A stretch of DNA of 64,000 nucleotides from Amphritea atlantica (GCF_018860855.1 NZ_JAHKQE010000020.1:1-64000), one strand, 5' to 3'; counted from the first letter of the stretch, positions 8,840 to 19,994 are shown. The notes: generated by a model from the sequence alone, not told the origin. A program made the numbers and translations.

Positions 8840-10948
8840 CTATAGCTCGATTTCATCCTTAACCATTGAAGTATTAAATAGCTTAACGTTGTTACTGCCC
8901 TCCTTCTTCGCCTGATACAGGGCTCGGTCAGCACACTCCATTAAGCCTGCAGCATCGCTACTATCCTTCGGTGCCAAGGCAACACCGATACTGGTGGTGA
9001 GCTGTAATTCGATACCTGCCACCAGCAGTGGCTCTGATATCGCCTCTATTATCCGTTGCGCTAACTTCATAGCAGCCGGCTTCATCTCTCCAGGTTCGTT
9101 TCCTAGCAGAATCACAAACTCATCACCGCCCACACGGCTCACCATGTCCGTTACCCGCACGATCTCATTCAATCGTCGAGCAATGGTAATCAGCACCTGA
9201 TCGCCAACCCCATGACCATAGGTATCGTTAATTGTTTTGAACAGATCAAGATCCATAAACATCAACCCTAACTGATGATCAGGATGCCGTTTGAGTACAT
9301 CAAGCTCATGCTGTAGACGTTGACTGAGTGAACGACGGTTAGGTAGATCCGTCAACGAATCACTCTGAGCCATATGCTCAAGTTGCTCTTCAAAGGCTTT
9401 ACGCTGGCTGATATCGGTAAAGGTGCCAATATAGTTTTCAATCTCCCCCTCGGCATTGCAATAACTGGTGATTGATAGCGCCTGAGGATAGAGTGAGCCG
9501 TTTTTGCGGCGGTTCCAGATCTCACCATGCCACTGACCTTGGCTAGTCAATGCATGCCACATCGCTTTATAAAAGTCAGTGCTATTTGAGGTTGAACCAA
9601 GAATACGCGGATTCTTACCTTTAACATCTTCTAAGATATAGCCGGTAATCCGTGTAAAGGATTTATTGATACGGATAATATGATTATCTGCATCGGTAAT
9701 CAGAATACCTTCATGGGCGGCATCAACGATTCTTTCGCTGATATCCAGCGCCCGCGCATTTTCATCGAGGGTAATACTCTGCTGATCTAAATTTAGCTGA
9801 AAACGACTGAAGACCTTACTGAAGCCCCGCGCATAATAGCGCATCATCACGAATGCAATCGATAACAACACCGCCATCAATAACACCAGCGTGATATTAC
9901 TGTCCCTATCATTTTGCATAATCTGAGCTCGCTGCTGCAGAAGCAACTCCAGCGATGGATCAGCATAACCGCCAGCCAGTACAATCCAGCCCCATGCAGG
10001 GAAGACACTGGCATAAAGTAGCTGATCAGCATCAGGCTGACCATCATTGCGATACCAGCCCGTATGGATAAAACCGTCACTCTTCACTTCACCCAACAGC
10101 GTGGCAATGCGCGCTCGGTCGGCGGGGTTCTCTAACTGCATATATGTCTTACCTACAAATTGCTCAACCCCCTGACCCGCAATCACCTTACCATTGAGAT
10201 CGATGATCGACAGGTAACCGTTTTTGCCGAACTGAATACCTTGCAGGTATTCAATGACTTCCTGTTGTAAGTCCTGCTGAATCTGAGAGACATAGTCACC
10301 TGCACCCACCAACCAGTTATAGGGTTCAAATCGAGCGACAAAGGCAATTTTATTCTCCATCCGCTGCCGATCATCAAGAGAGTACCAGCGATAGCGAACA
10401 TACCCTCGTCCGGCTGCCGATTCGGTCACCTGCCGAACACGGCGGATAAAATAAACCCCTTGATCATCTTGTACATCCATCATCGATGTACCTTCAAGTT
10501 CGGGCTGGGTAGGCATCAGTAAACCTTTCCCTTGCTGGTCACCGACAAACAGATAACCCCGACCATTGAAAAAGCGCACGCCGCGCAAGAGTTCAAGTAA
10601 TTGCCGTTTTAGTTCGACATCGGACATGCGCCGCCGGTTTTGTTCATAAAAGCGATTCATGACGTCTAATGCCTGAGTCACCTCATGTTGCGACGAGGTC
10701 ATAATAACCTGTTCAGCACTGTGATAGCGGGCATTGGCAAAGTGGATGGCATCGTTCACCTCATATTGTAGGCGACGATTGATATGCTGCTGAATAGACG
10801 CTTGAAGCTTATCAAGATTGGTATGATTGTATTGTTGATTGGCAATAAAAAAGTAAGTGAAAAATCCGGCTAATAGAAATACCAGCAACACAGATATCAA
10901 CCAAAAAAAGCTAAGGCCTAACTTACTCGGTATTTTCGTAAAATCCAT
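8840..10948 (-). CDS. membrane diguanylate cyclase with Cache, PAS and GGDEF domains
   Basis: The 702-residue protein has a first membrane helix (about 12-35), a periplasmic double-Cache region including FFNGRGYLFVGD, and a second helix near residue 350. A PAS domain follows (about 405-525), then GGDEF. The active site is RVGGDEFVIL, preceded by RVTD, an RxxD inhibitory site, so an active, feedback-controlled cyclase is predicted. The ligand is unknown. It shares its whole architecture with the protein at 28545-30740, so the two look like paralogues flanking the oxidation genes. Confidence 0.9.
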   Translation of the reverse strand: MDFTKIPSKLGLSFFWLISVLLVFLLAGFFTYFFIANQQYNHTNLDKLQASIQQHINRRLQYEVNDAIHFANARYHSAEQVIMTSSQHEVTQALDVMNRFYEQNRRRMSDVELKRQLLELLRGVRFFNGRGYLFVGDQQGKGLLMPTQPELEGTSMMDVQDDQGVYFIRRVRQVTESAAGRGYVRYRWYSLDDRQRMENKIAFVARFEPYNWLVGAGDYVSQIQQDLQQEVIEYLQGIQFGKNGYLSIIDLNGKVIAGQGVEQFVGKTYMQLENPADRARIATLLGEVKSDGFIHTGWYRNDGQPDADQLLYASVFPAWGWIVLAGGYADPSLELLLQQRAQIMQNDRDSNITLVLLMAVLLSIAFVMMRYYARGFSKVFSRFQLNLDQQSITLDENARALDISERIVDAAHEGILITDADNHIIRINKSFTRITGYILEDVKGKNPRILGSTSNSTDFYKAMWHALTSQGQWHGEIWNRRKNGSLYPQALSITSYCNAEGEIENYIGTFTDISQRKAFEEQLEHMAQSDSLTDLPNRRSLSQRLQHELDVLKRHPDHQLGLMFMDLDLFKTINDTYGHGVGDQVLITIARRLNEIVRVTDMVSRVGGDEFVILLGNEPGEMKPAAMKLAQRIIEAISEPLLVAGIELQLTTSIGVALAPKDSSDAAGLMECADRALYQAKKEGSNNVKLFNTSMVKDEIEL

Positions 10949-11063
10949 TACTACCCCGCCATGCTAATCATCTGAAAACGACTATTCCCAGCCCTATTAG
11001 CATGATAAAGCATATCAGAGCCTTGCTGTTTCAGCGATGATCGAGTTACTCAAGATGACAGGT

Positions 11064-11088
11064 ATAAAAAAGGCGACCCGAGGTCGCC
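11064..11088 (-). terminator. second terminator downstream of exaC
   Basis: On the minus strand GGCGACC-TCG-GGTCGCC is followed by TTTTTT. It lies about 160 bases past the exaC stop and would stop transcription before the cyclase gene. Confidence 0.8.
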
Positions 11089-11180
11089 AAAGAACACCGA
11101 CAGTAAATGCTTGCCGGAAACGGTATCGAACCAACCCAAAAACATGGCTGGTGCGGTGCGAATCTCCAAACAATGGAGAC

Positions 11181-11206
11181 CAAAAAGTGGGACGGAGAAC
11201 CGTCCC
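11181..11206 (-). terminator. first terminator downstream of exaC
   Basis: On the minus strand GGGACGG-TTCT-CCGTCCC is followed by ACTTTTTGG. It starts about 40 bases after the exaC stop and, with the hairpin at 11064-11088, forms a tandem terminator. Confidence 0.7.
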
Positions 11207-11246
11207 GGGGAGTAACGTCCACCTGACGATGGCCTTGAATGATGAC

Positions 11247-12767
11247 TTAGAAGAAGCCCAATGGGTTGATATCGTAACTAACCAACAGGTTTTTAGTCTG
11301 CTGATAGTGATCCAACATCATCTTGTGGGTCTCACGACCAACACCGGATTTCTTATAACCACCGAACGCAGCATGGGCAGGGTAAAGGTGATAACAGTTA
11401 GTCCATACCCGACCGGACTGAATACCACGTCCCATGCGATAAGAAACATTCATGTCGCGAGTCCACACACCGGCACCCAAACCGAACTCGGTATCATTGG
11501 CAATTTCCAGTGCTTCTGCTTCGTCTTTAAAGGTTGTCACCGCGACCACTGGACCGAAGATCTCTTCTTGGAAGACGCGCATTTTGTTGTGGCCTTTCAT
11601 CAGCGTAGGCTGCACATAGAAACCCGAGTTAAACTCGTCGTCATGTTCATGCACATCACCACCGATCAGGAACTCAGCGCCCTCTTCTTTACCGATCTCC
11701 ATGTAAGACAGGATTTTCTCAAACTGCTGCTGAGACGCCTGTGCACCGACCATCGTTTCGGTGTCTAGCGGGTTGCCTCGTTTGATCTGCTTAGAGCGCT
11801 CAATCACTTTGGCAATGAAGGCATCATAAATGCTCTCTTGTACCAACAAACGTGATGGGCAAGTACAAACTTCGCCCTGGTTAAAGAAGGCCAACACCGC
11901 TCCCTCAACCGCTTTGTTAACAAACTCATCTTCCTGATCCATGACATCGGCAAAGAAGACGTTAGGTGACTTACCACCCAGCTCTACGGTCGATGGAATA
12001 ATATTTTCAGCGGCACATTTAAGAATGTGAGAACCGACAGGCGTTGAACCGGTGAAAGCGATCTTAGCGATACGCGTGCTAGTGGCCAGCGCTTCGCCTG
12101 CTTCTTTACCGAAGCCGTTGACGATGTTCAGCACACCCGGTGGCAGCAGATCACCGATCACTTCCATCAGTTTAAGAATAGAGGCAGGGGTTTGTTCCGC
12201 CGGCTTCATAACAACACAGTTACCAGTAACCAGTGCAGGAGCCAATTTCCATGCCGCCATCAGCAGCGGGAAGTTCCAAGGGATGATCTGACCGACAACG
12301 CCCAGCGGCTCATGGAATTGATAGGAAACAGTATTCTGATCGATCTCACCGATAGAACCTTCCTGTGCCCGGATACAACCGGCATAGTAACGGAAGTGAT
12401 CAACACACAGCGGTACATCAGCAGCCATGGTTTCACGCACCGCTTTACCATTATCCCAAGTTTCGGCAACGGCCAGCAGTTCAAGATTTTGCTCAATACG
12501 ATCAGCGATTCTTAACAAAACATTAGAGCGCTCAGCAACCGATGTCGTACCCCAAGCATCCTTCGCTGCGTGGGCTGCATCCAGCGCAAGGTTAATATCA
12601 TCAGCATCGGAGCGTGGAATCTGACAAAACACCTTACCGTTAACCGGTGAAACATTGTCGAAGTATTGCCCATTAACCGGTGCAACCCACTCACCACCAA
12701 TATAGTTTTCGTAACGTTCTTTAAAGGAAACAACAGAACCCTCGGTCCCTGGCTGTGCGTAAATCAT
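11247..12767 (-). CDS. exaC: NAD+-dependent aldehyde dehydrogenase, ExaC/PedI type
   Basis: The enzyme oxidises the aldehyde made by the periplasmic alcohol dehydrogenase to the acid in the cytoplasm. The 506-residue protein has the general base Glu262 in VELGGKSP and the nucleophile Cys301 in [11 protein letters not shown], plus the FTGSTPVG cofactor loop near 238-246. The family is the ExaC/AldB acetaldehyde dehydrogenase group. It stands alone between two terminators and its own operator (12884-12897), so it should be separately transcribed but co-regulated. The substrate is inferred from context. Confidence 0.9.
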   Translation of the reverse strand: MIYAQPGTEGSVVSFKERYENYIGGEWVAPVNGQYFDNVSPVNGKVFCQIPRSDADDINLALDAAHAAKDAWGTTSVAERSNVLLRIADRIEQNLELLAVAETWDNGKAVRETMAADVPLCVDHFRYYAGCIRAQEGSIGEIDQNTVSYQFHEPLGVVGQIIPWNFPLLMAAWKLAPALVTGNCVVMKPAEQTPASILKLMEVIGDLLPPGVLNIVNGFGKEAGEALATSTRIAKIAFTGSTPVGSHILKCAAENIIPSTVELGGKSPNVFFADVMDQEDEFVNKAVEGAVLAFFNQGEVCTCPSRLLVQESIYDAFIAKVIERSKQIKRGNPLDTETMVGAQASQQQFEKILSYMEIGKEEGAEFLIGGDVHEHDDEFNSGFYVQPTLMKGHNKMRVFQEEIFGPVVAVTTFKDEAEALEIANDTEFGLGAGVWTRDMNVSYRMGRGIQSGRVWTNCYHLYPAHAAFGGYKKSGVGRETHKMMLDHYQQTKNLLVSYDINPLGFF

Positions 12768-12883
12768 TATGATGCCTCTCTTTTTGTTATTCGCCGCGTT
12801 TCTCTTTGCGGGCCATTTAACTACCCCTACATAGTAGCTATCTAGCCTGTTTTTTACCTATGCCTCCTTGGCAGCAAAAAATT

Positions 12884-12897
12884 AGTTCTTTAGTACT
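12884..12897. promoter_or_regulatory. shared palindromic operator upstream of exaC
   Basis: AGTTC-TTTA-GTACT, inside the longer TTAGTTCTTTAGTACTAG. It is 117 bases upstream of exaC. A poor -10-like TAGGTA (minus strand, 12855-12860) is centred 33 bases downstream. The remaining gap to the chemoreceptor gene at 13084 shows no other feature. Confidence 0.55.
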
Positions 12898-13083
12898 AGT
12901 TTTAAAGCTTCTAGCACAAAGTTTTAGTTCGGGTTTATTTAGCAATTTGAGCGTGTATACTTAGCGTCCCAACAGAATAGGCGCACCACCCGCATGGATT
13001 TAAGGCCTGAACTTAACGGATAGAAGGTCTAATCCAGTCGCCTATTGCAGACAACACTACTCAATAGATAGAGGTTTTTTTGT

Positions 13084-14646
13084 ATGGATGATAATCGCCT
13101 CACCACTAGGGAGCGCGAGGTTCCTGAAGCCAGTCGTTTAATTTCTACGACCTCACTCTCTGGCAGCATCACCTATGCAAACCAGAACTTCATCGATATC
13201 GCCGGATTTAGTTGTAAAGAACTGTTGGGACAACCCCATAATATGGTTCGACACCCCGATATGCCCGCCGCTGCATTTGCCGACTTATGGCGTAATCTTA
13301 AAGCGGATAAACCTTGGTTAGGCGCGGTTAAGAACCGCTGTAAAAATGGTGATTTTTACTGGGTATTAGCCTATATCACACCATTGTATGACCAAGAGGG
13401 AAGCAAAATTGGTTATCAATCGGTGCGTACCCGACTGCCTGATGACATTAAACAGCATGCGCAGAACCTATATGATCAGATCCGTGCGAATCCTAAACGG
13501 TTATCGCTCACCCGCCATAGTTTGAGTCATCGACTGTTGGCCACCCTGTTTTCAGGCTTAGCGGCCCTCTCATTAGTCAATATTGCACCACTGGGGTTAC
13601 TCGAACAATTATTAATATCTGGGGCGATTACCGCCACGATCACCGGCCTGTGCTATAGACAACTTAAACCTCTCCAGCAGCTCCTTAAGCAATCGCAAGC
13701 AATCTATGACAACCCTCTATCGCAACGGGTGATCGGCGGAAGTATGGATGAGATTGGCGCCGCTAACGTCACCACTCAGCTATTACAAGCCAGAATACTG
13801 ACCGTTACCGGCCGCGTCGAAGATGCTATTTTGACTCTTAGAGAGGTGATGGACACTACGCATGACAGCCTGAATCAAACCACCTGTGGTATTGATAAGC
13901 AAAATCTGGAAAGCGACATGTTGGCCTCAGCCAGCAATCAGATGGCCTCTTCATCACAACATGTAGCTGAAAACACGTCTCGCACCTCCGAGGTAACCCA
14001 TCAAGCGGCCCAAGACGCCCAGAATGGCAGAACCATCATTAACGATATGCTGCAAACAATTGAGGTGCTCGCTGAAGAGATCAGCCAAGCATCAAGCCAA
14101 TCTGAACAGCTACATGCCCAAACCGAAGAGATTGGCCATATCACCACGCTGATCAACGATATCACGGGCCAAACTAACCTTCTGGCCCTCAATGCCGCCA
14201 TTGAAGCCGCCAGAGCCGGTGATCATGGGCGCGGTTTTGCGGTGGTTGCCAATGAGGTGCGAGAGTTAGCGATCCGTACTCAGAAAGCAACCGAACAGAT
14301 CAAAGCCAGTATCGATGCAGTACAGAAGCAGGTACAGAGCACCACTGAGACGATGAGCAAGACCCATCATCAGGTCAAAGAGAGCATTGCGAGTGCGGAA
14401 ACGGCAGGACAGGCGTTTGATCAATTGACGCAATCATTGGATCAGATCTCAGATCAGAGCCAACAGATTGCGTTGGCCGCTGATGAGCAGAATCATACGG
14501 CCGAAAGCCTAAGCCGTAACATTATCTCTATCCGAGATGTTTCTGAAAATAACAAAGACTCCATTAACACGACCAACCAAGCCATTGATAACCTTGCCCG
14601 TTTGGTGACAGATCTGTCTCAGATTGTGAATAATAAAGTCAAGTAG
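13084..14646 (+). CDS. PAS-domain methyl-accepting chemotaxis protein (Aer-like)
   Basis: The 520-residue receptor has an N-terminal PAS domain (about 15-125) with MVRHPDMP and AFADLW, as in Aer-type energy-taxis receptors. A short hydrophobic segment follows near 155-190 without a periplasmic domain. The signalling hairpin tip contains [32 protein letters not shown]. It likely senses redox state or oxygen through FAD, although FAD binding cannot be proved by eye. It lies divergent from exaC across a shared 316-base gap, so it may answer to metabolism of the alcohol. Confidence 0.88.
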   Translation: MDDNRLTTREREVPEASRLISTTSLSGSITYANQNFIDIAGFSCKELLGQPHNMVRHPDMPAAAFADLWRNLKADKPWLGAVKNRCKNGDFYWVLAYITPLYDQEGSKIGYQSVRTRLPDDIKQHAQNLYDQIRANPKRLSLTRHSLSHRLLATLFSGLAALSLVNIAPLGLLEQLLISGAITATITGLCYRQLKPLQQLLKQSQAIYDNPLSQRVIGGSMDEIGAANVTTQLLQARILTVTGRVEDAILTLREVMDTTHDSLNQTTCGIDKQNLESDMLASASNQMASSSQHVAENTSRTSEVTHQAAQDAQNGRTIINDMLQTIEVLAEEISQASSQSEQLHAQTEEIGHITTLINDITGQTNLLALNAAIEAARAGDHGRGFAVVANEVRELAIRTQKATEQIKASIDAVQKQVQSTTETMSKTHHQVKESIASAETAGQAFDQLTQSLDQISDQSQQIALAADEQNHTAESLSRNIISIRDVSENNKDSINTTNQAIDNLARLVTDLSQIVNNKVK

Positions 14647-14659
14647 GCTCATTAACGTA

Positions 14660-15286
14660 TTAGGCGCTGAGATTGCCGGTCAACAATAAGGCAGCCAGCG
14701 TCCACATCATAATGCACACCGAGCCATCCAGAATTCGCCAACTGATGGGTTTGCGAAACAGCGGTGCTAACCAGCGAGCACCCAGACTGAGGGCGAAAAA
14801 CCAAATAAAGGAGAACAGCGCAGCGCCGGCACCAAACCAATATCGCTCCTGTTCTGCATAACGTCCGCCAATACTGCCTAACAAGACCACCGTATCAAGA
14901 TAGACGTGGGGATTTAACAAGCTAAGCGCTAATGTCGCCAACAGTGCCGAACGTAGATTGGCAAACTGATTCACCGACACCTTGAGCGACTCACTCCTCA
15001 GCGCTGAACGCAGGGCATTCGCGCCATACCACAATAAAAATGCTCCACCCGCCCAGGTAATCAGTTGTAACAACAACGTCGATTGACTGATCAAGATACC
15101 CATACCGGATATACCCGCCATTATCAGTATCGTATCAAGCAGACTACACAAACCGGCAATCGGCCAATGATATTCCCGACGCACTCCCTGACTGAGCACA
15201 AACGCATTTTGTGCGCCAATCGCAATAATTAATCCAGCACTGGTGGCTAAACCGGTGATAAAAGGGGCAGGAATGGATAACAACAT
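14660..15286 (-). CDS. argO: LysE-family arginine exporter ArgO
   Basis: This membrane protein has about five to six helices. The family motif IIAIGAQNAFVLSQGVRREYH is near the N terminus, and LNPHVYLDTVVLLGSIGG near the middle is shared with ArgO. The start at 15286 gives about 208 residues, near the E. coli length. A longer GTG start at 15349 is possible, and neither has a strong ribosome site. It is divergent from argP, its usual activator. It ends 13 bases from the convergent chemoreceptor stop. Confidence 0.85.
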   Translation of the reverse strand: MLLSIPAPFITGLATSAGLIIAIGAQNAFVLSQGVRREYHWPIAGLCSLLDTILIMAGISGMGILISQSTLLLQLITWAGGAFLLWYGANALRSALRSESLKVSVNQFANLRSALLATLALSLLNPHVYLDTVVLLGSIGGRYAEQERYWFGAGAALFSFIWFFALSLGARWLAPLFRKPISWRILDGSVCIMMWTLAALLLTGNLSA

Positions 15287-15380
15287 AGCGATTAACAGTC
15301 CGATATTCGTTGACGAAACAGTGATTGGCACAGCGTAAGCATTCGACACAAATAAGTAAAACTAATAATATTTATGTTTC

Positions 15381-15395
15381 ATTAGAACTTCTAAT
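15381..15395. promoter_or_regulatory. palindrome in the argO-argP intergenic region
   Basis: ATTAGAA-C-TTCTAAT is a perfect 7-base inverted repeat between the divergent genes. It is a natural candidate for LysR-type (ArgP) binding, although real ArgP sites are not always this symmetrical. Confidence 0.45.
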
Positions 15396-15440
15396 GTCGC
15401 TATGATGACGTACATCATTACCTTATCAGTGCGAGATATT

Positions 15441-16349
15441 ATGTTTGATTATCGTCAGCTTCAGGCGCTAGCCACCGTCATTGAAGAACAGAGTTTTGAG
15501 AGGGCCGCCAAACGGCTGTTTCTAACACAGTCGGCTATTTCACAGCGTATTAAACAGCTGGAAGAGTCCGCCGGACAACTCTTGTTAGTGCGTAGCCAAC
15601 CGTTACGACTCACCGACGCAGGGCAGCAGCTACAACGCTATTACCATCAAGTCACGCTGTTACAGGATGAGCTATTAACCCATCTTAATAATGCTCAACA
15701 AGAGGGTTTCAACAAGCTAACCATCGGTCTGAATGCGGATAGCTTAGCCACTTGGTTTATGGATGCGATGCAGCCCTTAATGGAGCAAAGCCCTATTCTG
15801 CTAGATTTAAGAATCGATGATCAGGATCAGACCCACCAACTGCTTCGTCAGGGTGATGTTCAGGGCTGTATCAGCGCCAGCAGCAAACCCTTGCAAGGCA
15901 GTAATGCCGTGCTACTTGGTATTAGCCGCTATCTAGCGCTCGCCAGTCCCCGCTTTATGCAGCATTACTTTCCTGACGGCGTATCCAGTGCAACCTTAAC
16001 TCAAGCGCCAGCGGTGGAATACAACGAAAAAGATGACCTACAGAATAGTTATATCCAACGCTTCTACCCAGAGGTACAGGATTATCAACGCCATCGGGTC
16101 CCCTCCTCTGAAGCATTTACCGAGTTAATCAAACGTGGATTTGCGTGGGGCATGGCGCCTGACTTACAGATGAAATCGCTGCTGGAACGTGGTGAGGTCG
16201 TTGAACTGGTCCCCGGAAAGAGCATAGAAGTACCACTGTACTGGCACAGTTGGAACCTAGCCACCGACACGGGACACCGACTCAGTGAACAATTAATCCG
16301 CTACTGCCAACGGCATCTTGAACAACCCACTAGTCGGTCTTCGTACTGA
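15441..16349 (+). CDS. argP: LysR-family transcriptional regulator ArgP
   Basis: The N-terminal winged helix reads MFDYRQLQALATVIEEQSF, then RLFLTQSAISQRIKQLE, typical of ArgP (IciA). An effector-binding domain follows. The start at 15441 matches the family N terminus; the frame opens earlier at 15402 but without family similarity. ArgP senses lysine and arginine and controls argO, which is divergent here. The last 20 bases overlap the convergent GGDEF gene. Confidence 0.9.
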   Translation: MFDYRQLQALATVIEEQSFERAAKRLFLTQSAISQRIKQLEESAGQLLLVRSQPLRLTDAGQQLQRYYHQVTLLQDELLTHLNNAQQEGFNKLTIGLNADSLATWFMDAMQPLMEQSPILLDLRIDDQDQTHQLLRQGDVQGCISASSKPLQGSNAVLLGISRYLALASPRFMQHYFPDGVSSATLTQAPAVEYNEKDDLQNSYIQRFYPEVQDYQRHRVPSSEAFTELIKRGFAWGMAPDLQMKSLLERGEVVELVPGKSIEVPLYWHSWNLATDTGHRLSEQLIRYCQRHLEQPTSRSSY

Positions 16350-18732
16350 CACAATTACGGCCATGGGCCTTGGCGTAATACAGCCGTTGATCCGCACAGG
16401 AGAGTAATTCGGACGCTTTCTTAAAGACTTGGCTATATTCAGCAACACCGATGGAACAGGTTAAAGTGACCACCTGACCATCATCCAATTTAAGGGATAA
16501 CTCGCCAACCTGTTGTCGAACACGTTCAGCGAAAGCTGCGGCGCTCTCTAATCCGGTATCCGGCAAGAGAATGGCAAACTCCTCACCACCAATACGGCCG
16601 CAGACGTCGTTTTCACGCAATACATGACTGATAGTTTGCGCCACCGCCTCCAGTACTTTATCGCCAGTGTCGTGGCCATATTGATCGTTAATCTTTTTGA
16701 AGAAATCGAGATCCAGCATACACAGACTAAAAGGATGCCCATAGCGTTTCGCCCGTTCAAACTCAGTTTCAAGCAAACTAAATAGCTTACGGCGGTTATT
16801 CAATCCCGTCAGCACGTCAGAATTAGCCATAGCCACCAACGCGGCTTCCGCTTGAAACGCTTCGATAATAAGACTAACAAAAGCCGCCATGCTTTCAATC
16901 AGATCCAGATCCGCACGGGAGGGTTTGGATATATACGAATGGTAGATCGCAAAGGTACCAATCAGGCGTTTTTTCCGGCCAAAAATAGGTTCTGACCAAC
17001 AACTGTGTAAGTGATGTTCTAACGCCAGCGCTTTAAAGTCGGTCCATAAAGGGTCTGTTGAGATATCTTCGACGATGATACGTTCACGTCTAAATATCGC
17101 TGTGCCACAGGAGCCAACGCCCTCACCAACCTGAATACCATCAATCGCGGCCTTGTAACTCTCAGGTAGCGAAGGCGCCGCACAGTTAACCAAATGCTGG
17201 CTCGCCTCATCTAACAGTAGAATAGAACACAATGCCCCTGGATTTTCCTGCTCAATACCCGCCACCATAAGGTTGAGTACATATTCCAGAGGCTTACCCT
17301 GTAAGGTCGCTTCCATTGCTCGGCTGCGCAGTTTATCCAGCAACTCAGCCTGTCGTTGTTCCGTGATATCAACGCCAGCACAGAGCACACCCACAACACG
17401 ACCATTAGCATCCAAACTGAGACTGTTGCGCCAAGCAATCAGTCTGACCCCACCGTCCGAGGTGCGAACCCTACTTTCCCCGCGATACAAACCATTATCC
17501 GGATAATCACTATCGAGTAACGTAGCAAAAATTTTACGTTCCTGATCACTCTCTTCTAGAATTTGATCGCTAAACCAGTTTTTACCCAACAAGTCATCAA
17601 TGCTTTCACCCAAGACCTCACTGCCTTTACGGTTGATCATCTGAATATTACCGTCACGATCCAGCATCAACATGATGGTCTCGACAGTATCCAGATAACT
17701 CTGAGCCCGATCCCGTTCCAACAAAATCTGGCGATGTATTTTCGCCAGTCGCAACAACACCAGTACCAAACACAATGTTAACAACAAGCCCAGTATCAGC
17801 ACCCATTGGGATATATTCAGACTGTCTTCGGTCTGCAGACGCTCATCCCAAACTTCTAATAACCAATTGCGCCCGAGTATGTTGAACTCAGAACGATACG
17901 ACACCGTAGCCGCTTCCGTTCGTGATGAGGCCGTAGCAGCAACTTCAATTAATCCATCGGGCGTCACATCATAAAGCTTCATCACCAAGCCCGACCCCCT
18001 AGAAGACAACGTATTCAAGAGTATCTGCGGCTGTATGATGGCTAGAACAAATCCCTTTAGCTGGCCTTGACCAGAAAGCGACTTATCATAAACGGGTCGG
18101 TAATAACTTAATGACAACATATCTGAGGCATTTCTAAACAGATGAAAGGGTGCAGTGCCCAGATACTCTTTATCACCGTGGATTAGTGCATCGATCACAT
18201 CAGCATTAAGCTGTCTGGAATAGGTATCAAAACCGATGGATATGTAGCTTCTTTCTAACGGCTCAGAATATAAAACGGGATAATAAAGATCCTTTGCGGG
18301 CGCACTCGACACCGTATTATCGGCAGCATTCAGTGTCGTCAAACCCTCATCAAACCCATCTTTAGCTAACTGCTGTTCAAATGCCTCACGCTCCTCTCCT
18401 CTAATAAGAGGCACCCAATGAACCGCCCAAAGCTCTGGATGAAAAAGGATAATGGAACGGGTAAACGAGGCATATGAAGCGCGATCAAGATTGTCACTTT
18501 GGCCAATAAAACTGCCGACGGTATTCAGCAATTCAACGGTTCTATTAATGCTATTTTCCAATTTAGCCCGCTGTTGAACACCCGCACTTTCAACCTTCGC
18601 ACGTAGTTTGTCACTCTCCATGGAGAGACTAAATTGATATGCGATAATGCTCACAAGCACACAGATAACACCGACCGTCATGGCCAGCAATTTACGTCTA
18701 TTTAAAAAAAGTTCGTCTGCTGCCGTTAGCAT
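16330..18732 (-). CDS. diguanylate cyclase with CHASE, PAS, GAF and GGDEF domains
   Basis: The protein has an N-terminal membrane helix, a periplasmic CHASE-like domain (LWAVHWVPLI ... YYPVLYSEPLERS), a second helix, and then PAS, GAF and GGDEF domains. The active site is RIGGEEFAIL, with the variant GGEEF still compatible with activity. REND upstream fits the RxxD inhibitory site. I prefer the start at 18732 (MLTAADEL), just before the membrane helix; 18777 is possible but has no ribosome site. The 3' end overlaps argP tail to tail. Confidence 0.85.
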   Translation of the reverse strand: MLTAADELFLNRRKLLAMTVGVICVLVSIIAYQFSLSMESDKLRAKVESAGVQQRAKLENSINRTVELLNTVGSFIGQSDNLDRASYASFTRSIILFHPELWAVHWVPLIRGEEREAFEQQLAKDGFDEGLTTLNAADNTVSSAPAKDLYYPVLYSEPLERSYISIGFDTYSRQLNADVIDALIHGDKEYLGTAPFHLFRNASDMLSLSYYRPVYDKSLSGQGQLKGFVLAIIQPQILLNTLSSRGSGLVMKLYDVTPDGLIEVAATASSRTEAATVSYRSEFNILGRNWLLEVWDERLQTEDSLNISQWVLILGLLLTLCLVLVLLRLAKIHRQILLERDRAQSYLDTVETIMLMLDRDGNIQMINRKGSEVLGESIDDLLGKNWFSDQILEESDQERKIFATLLDSDYPDNGLYRGESRVRTSDGGVRLIAWRNSLSLDANGRVVGVLCAGVDITEQRQAELLDKLRSRAMEATLQGKPLEYVLNLMVAGIEQENPGALCSILLLDEASQHLVNCAAPSLPESYKAAIDGIQVGEGVGSCGTAIFRRERIIVEDISTDPLWTDFKALALEHHLHSCWSEPIFGRKKRLIGTFAIYHSYISKPSRADLDLIESMAAFVSLIIEAFQAEAALVAMANSDVLTGLNNRRKLFSLLETEFERAKRYGHPFSLCMLDLDFFKKINDQYGHDTGDKVLEAVAQTISHVLRENDVCGRIGGEEFAILLPDTGLESAAAFAERVRQQVGELSLKLDDGQVVTLTCSIGVAEYSQVFKKASELLSCADQRLYYAKAHGRNCVSTKTD

Positions 18733-18777
18733 AATATTGACCCACACAACGGACGTTAGACAGCAACTTAACGTCAT

Positions 18778-19084
18778 CTATTTTTGGACTGTGCATACCG
18801 CCTAATCCTCGCCTTTAATCCTGACACCGAGGGCCCTTTTTAACAAGTAAAACCCCATGATTAATGGGTTGAAAACAGGTAAACCAACAATAAACATGAA
18901 CCGCTATCTATTGGGTTATCGTTTCACTATAACGTCAATAGGCTACTGCTTGTTGAGTCGCCCTGTGGTGGTGACAAATCGCTCAGCCCCCAATCCTCGC
19001 TTATTTATTTGCCTGATCCCTTGACCCCATCGCAGAATCAACCGATAGTCTGCCCCATTGCCACCACCTGATCAGGACACTGTT
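18778..19084. other. intergenic region, nothing recognised
   Basis: About 300 bases between the divergent cyclase and rlmJ genes. I see AT-rich promoter-like stretches but no gene, repeat or operator that I can support. Confidence 0.5.
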
Positions 19085-19921
19085 TTGCTAAGTTATCGAC
19101 ACTCTTTCCATGCCGGCAATTTTGCCGATCTTCTCAAGCACATTGTGCTTACCGAGATACTCGAACACCTAACGAAAAAAGATAAACCGTTTGATTATAT
19201 TGATACCCATGCGGGCGCTGGATTATACGACTTACAGTCAGATCAAGCGGAGAAGCTGGGCGAGTACAGCAATGGTATTGGCAAACTCAACATGCAGGAC
19301 TGGCCGTCCTTAGCGAGCTACTTTTCAGCGATCAAAGCCTGTAACCCTAATGGTGGTTTACGCTTTTACCCGGGTTCCCCGCTCATCGCTAGCCACTTCA
19401 TGCGAGCGCAAGACAAAGCAACGCTGTATGAACTACACCCCACTGATTTTAAGTTGCTGAGTAAAAACACCCGCACCAATCGGCGCATTAACGTGCTAAA
19501 TCAAGATAGCCTGGAAGGTCTGCTATCACTTCTACCACCGACATCTCGTCGAGCGGTGATCTTGATGGACCCTTCCTATGAAATAAAAAGCGATTATGAT
19601 CAGGTATTTAAAACTCTAAAACATGCACACAAGAAGTTTGCCACCGGTACCTATGCGCTCTGGTACCCGGTCGTCGACCGCCATCGTATTCGTAAACTGG
19701 AAAAGCTATTTATCAGTAGTGGTATCCGTAATATCCAACGATTTGAGTTAGGACTAGAGCCTGATTCACCGGAACACGGCATGACCGCATCGGGGATGAT
19801 CGTGATTAACCCACCTTGGACCCTGTTCGACAACATGAAAACCTTACTGCCACAACTCGTTAAGGCGCTCGATGATGATGGCGAAGCATTCTCTCGTTGC
19901 GACATTCTCGTACCAGAGTAA
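19085..19921 (+). CDS. rlmJ: 23S rRNA (adenine-2030-N6)-methyltransferase RlmJ
   Basis: RlmJ adds one methyl group to A2030 of 23S rRNA. The N terminus LLSYRHSFHAGNFADLLKH and DTHAGAGLYDL (SAM-binding loop) are diagnostic. DPSYE near the middle fits the catalytic DPPY-type motif of N6-adenine methyltransferases. I chose the TTG at 19085, which gives the family N terminus with AGGA eight bases upstream; the frame also opens at a TTG at 19058. Length is about 278 residues. It is monocistronic, with a shared terminator behind it. Confidence 0.92.
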   Translation: MLSYRHSFHAGNFADLLKHIVLTEILEHLTKKDKPFDYIDTHAGAGLYDLQSDQAEKLGEYSNGIGKLNMQDWPSLASYFSAIKACNPNGGLRFYPGSPLIASHFMRAQDKATLYELHPTDFKLLSKNTRTNRRINVLNQDSLEGLLSLLPPTSRRAVILMDPSYEIKSDYDQVFKTLKHAHKKFATGTYALWYPVVDRHRIRKLEKLFISSGIRNIQRFELGLEPDSPEHGMTASGMIVINPPWTLFDNMKTLLPQLVKALDDDGEAFSRCDILVPE

Positions 19922-19994
19922 CTTCACCTCCCTAGGCCTCATTAACGACGGCTTTTTTCAACACCCGAGCCATTAAAATCAGCTAACACAAAAA

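Noticed and set aside
11037-11768. A 243-codon open frame on the + strand
   Set aside because: It lies antisense to exaC and its terminators, has no ribosome site and no protein family similarity.
15361-15440. A longer ArgP start at 15402
   Set aside because: The family N terminus MFDYRQLQAL begins at 15441; the earlier codons have no similarity.
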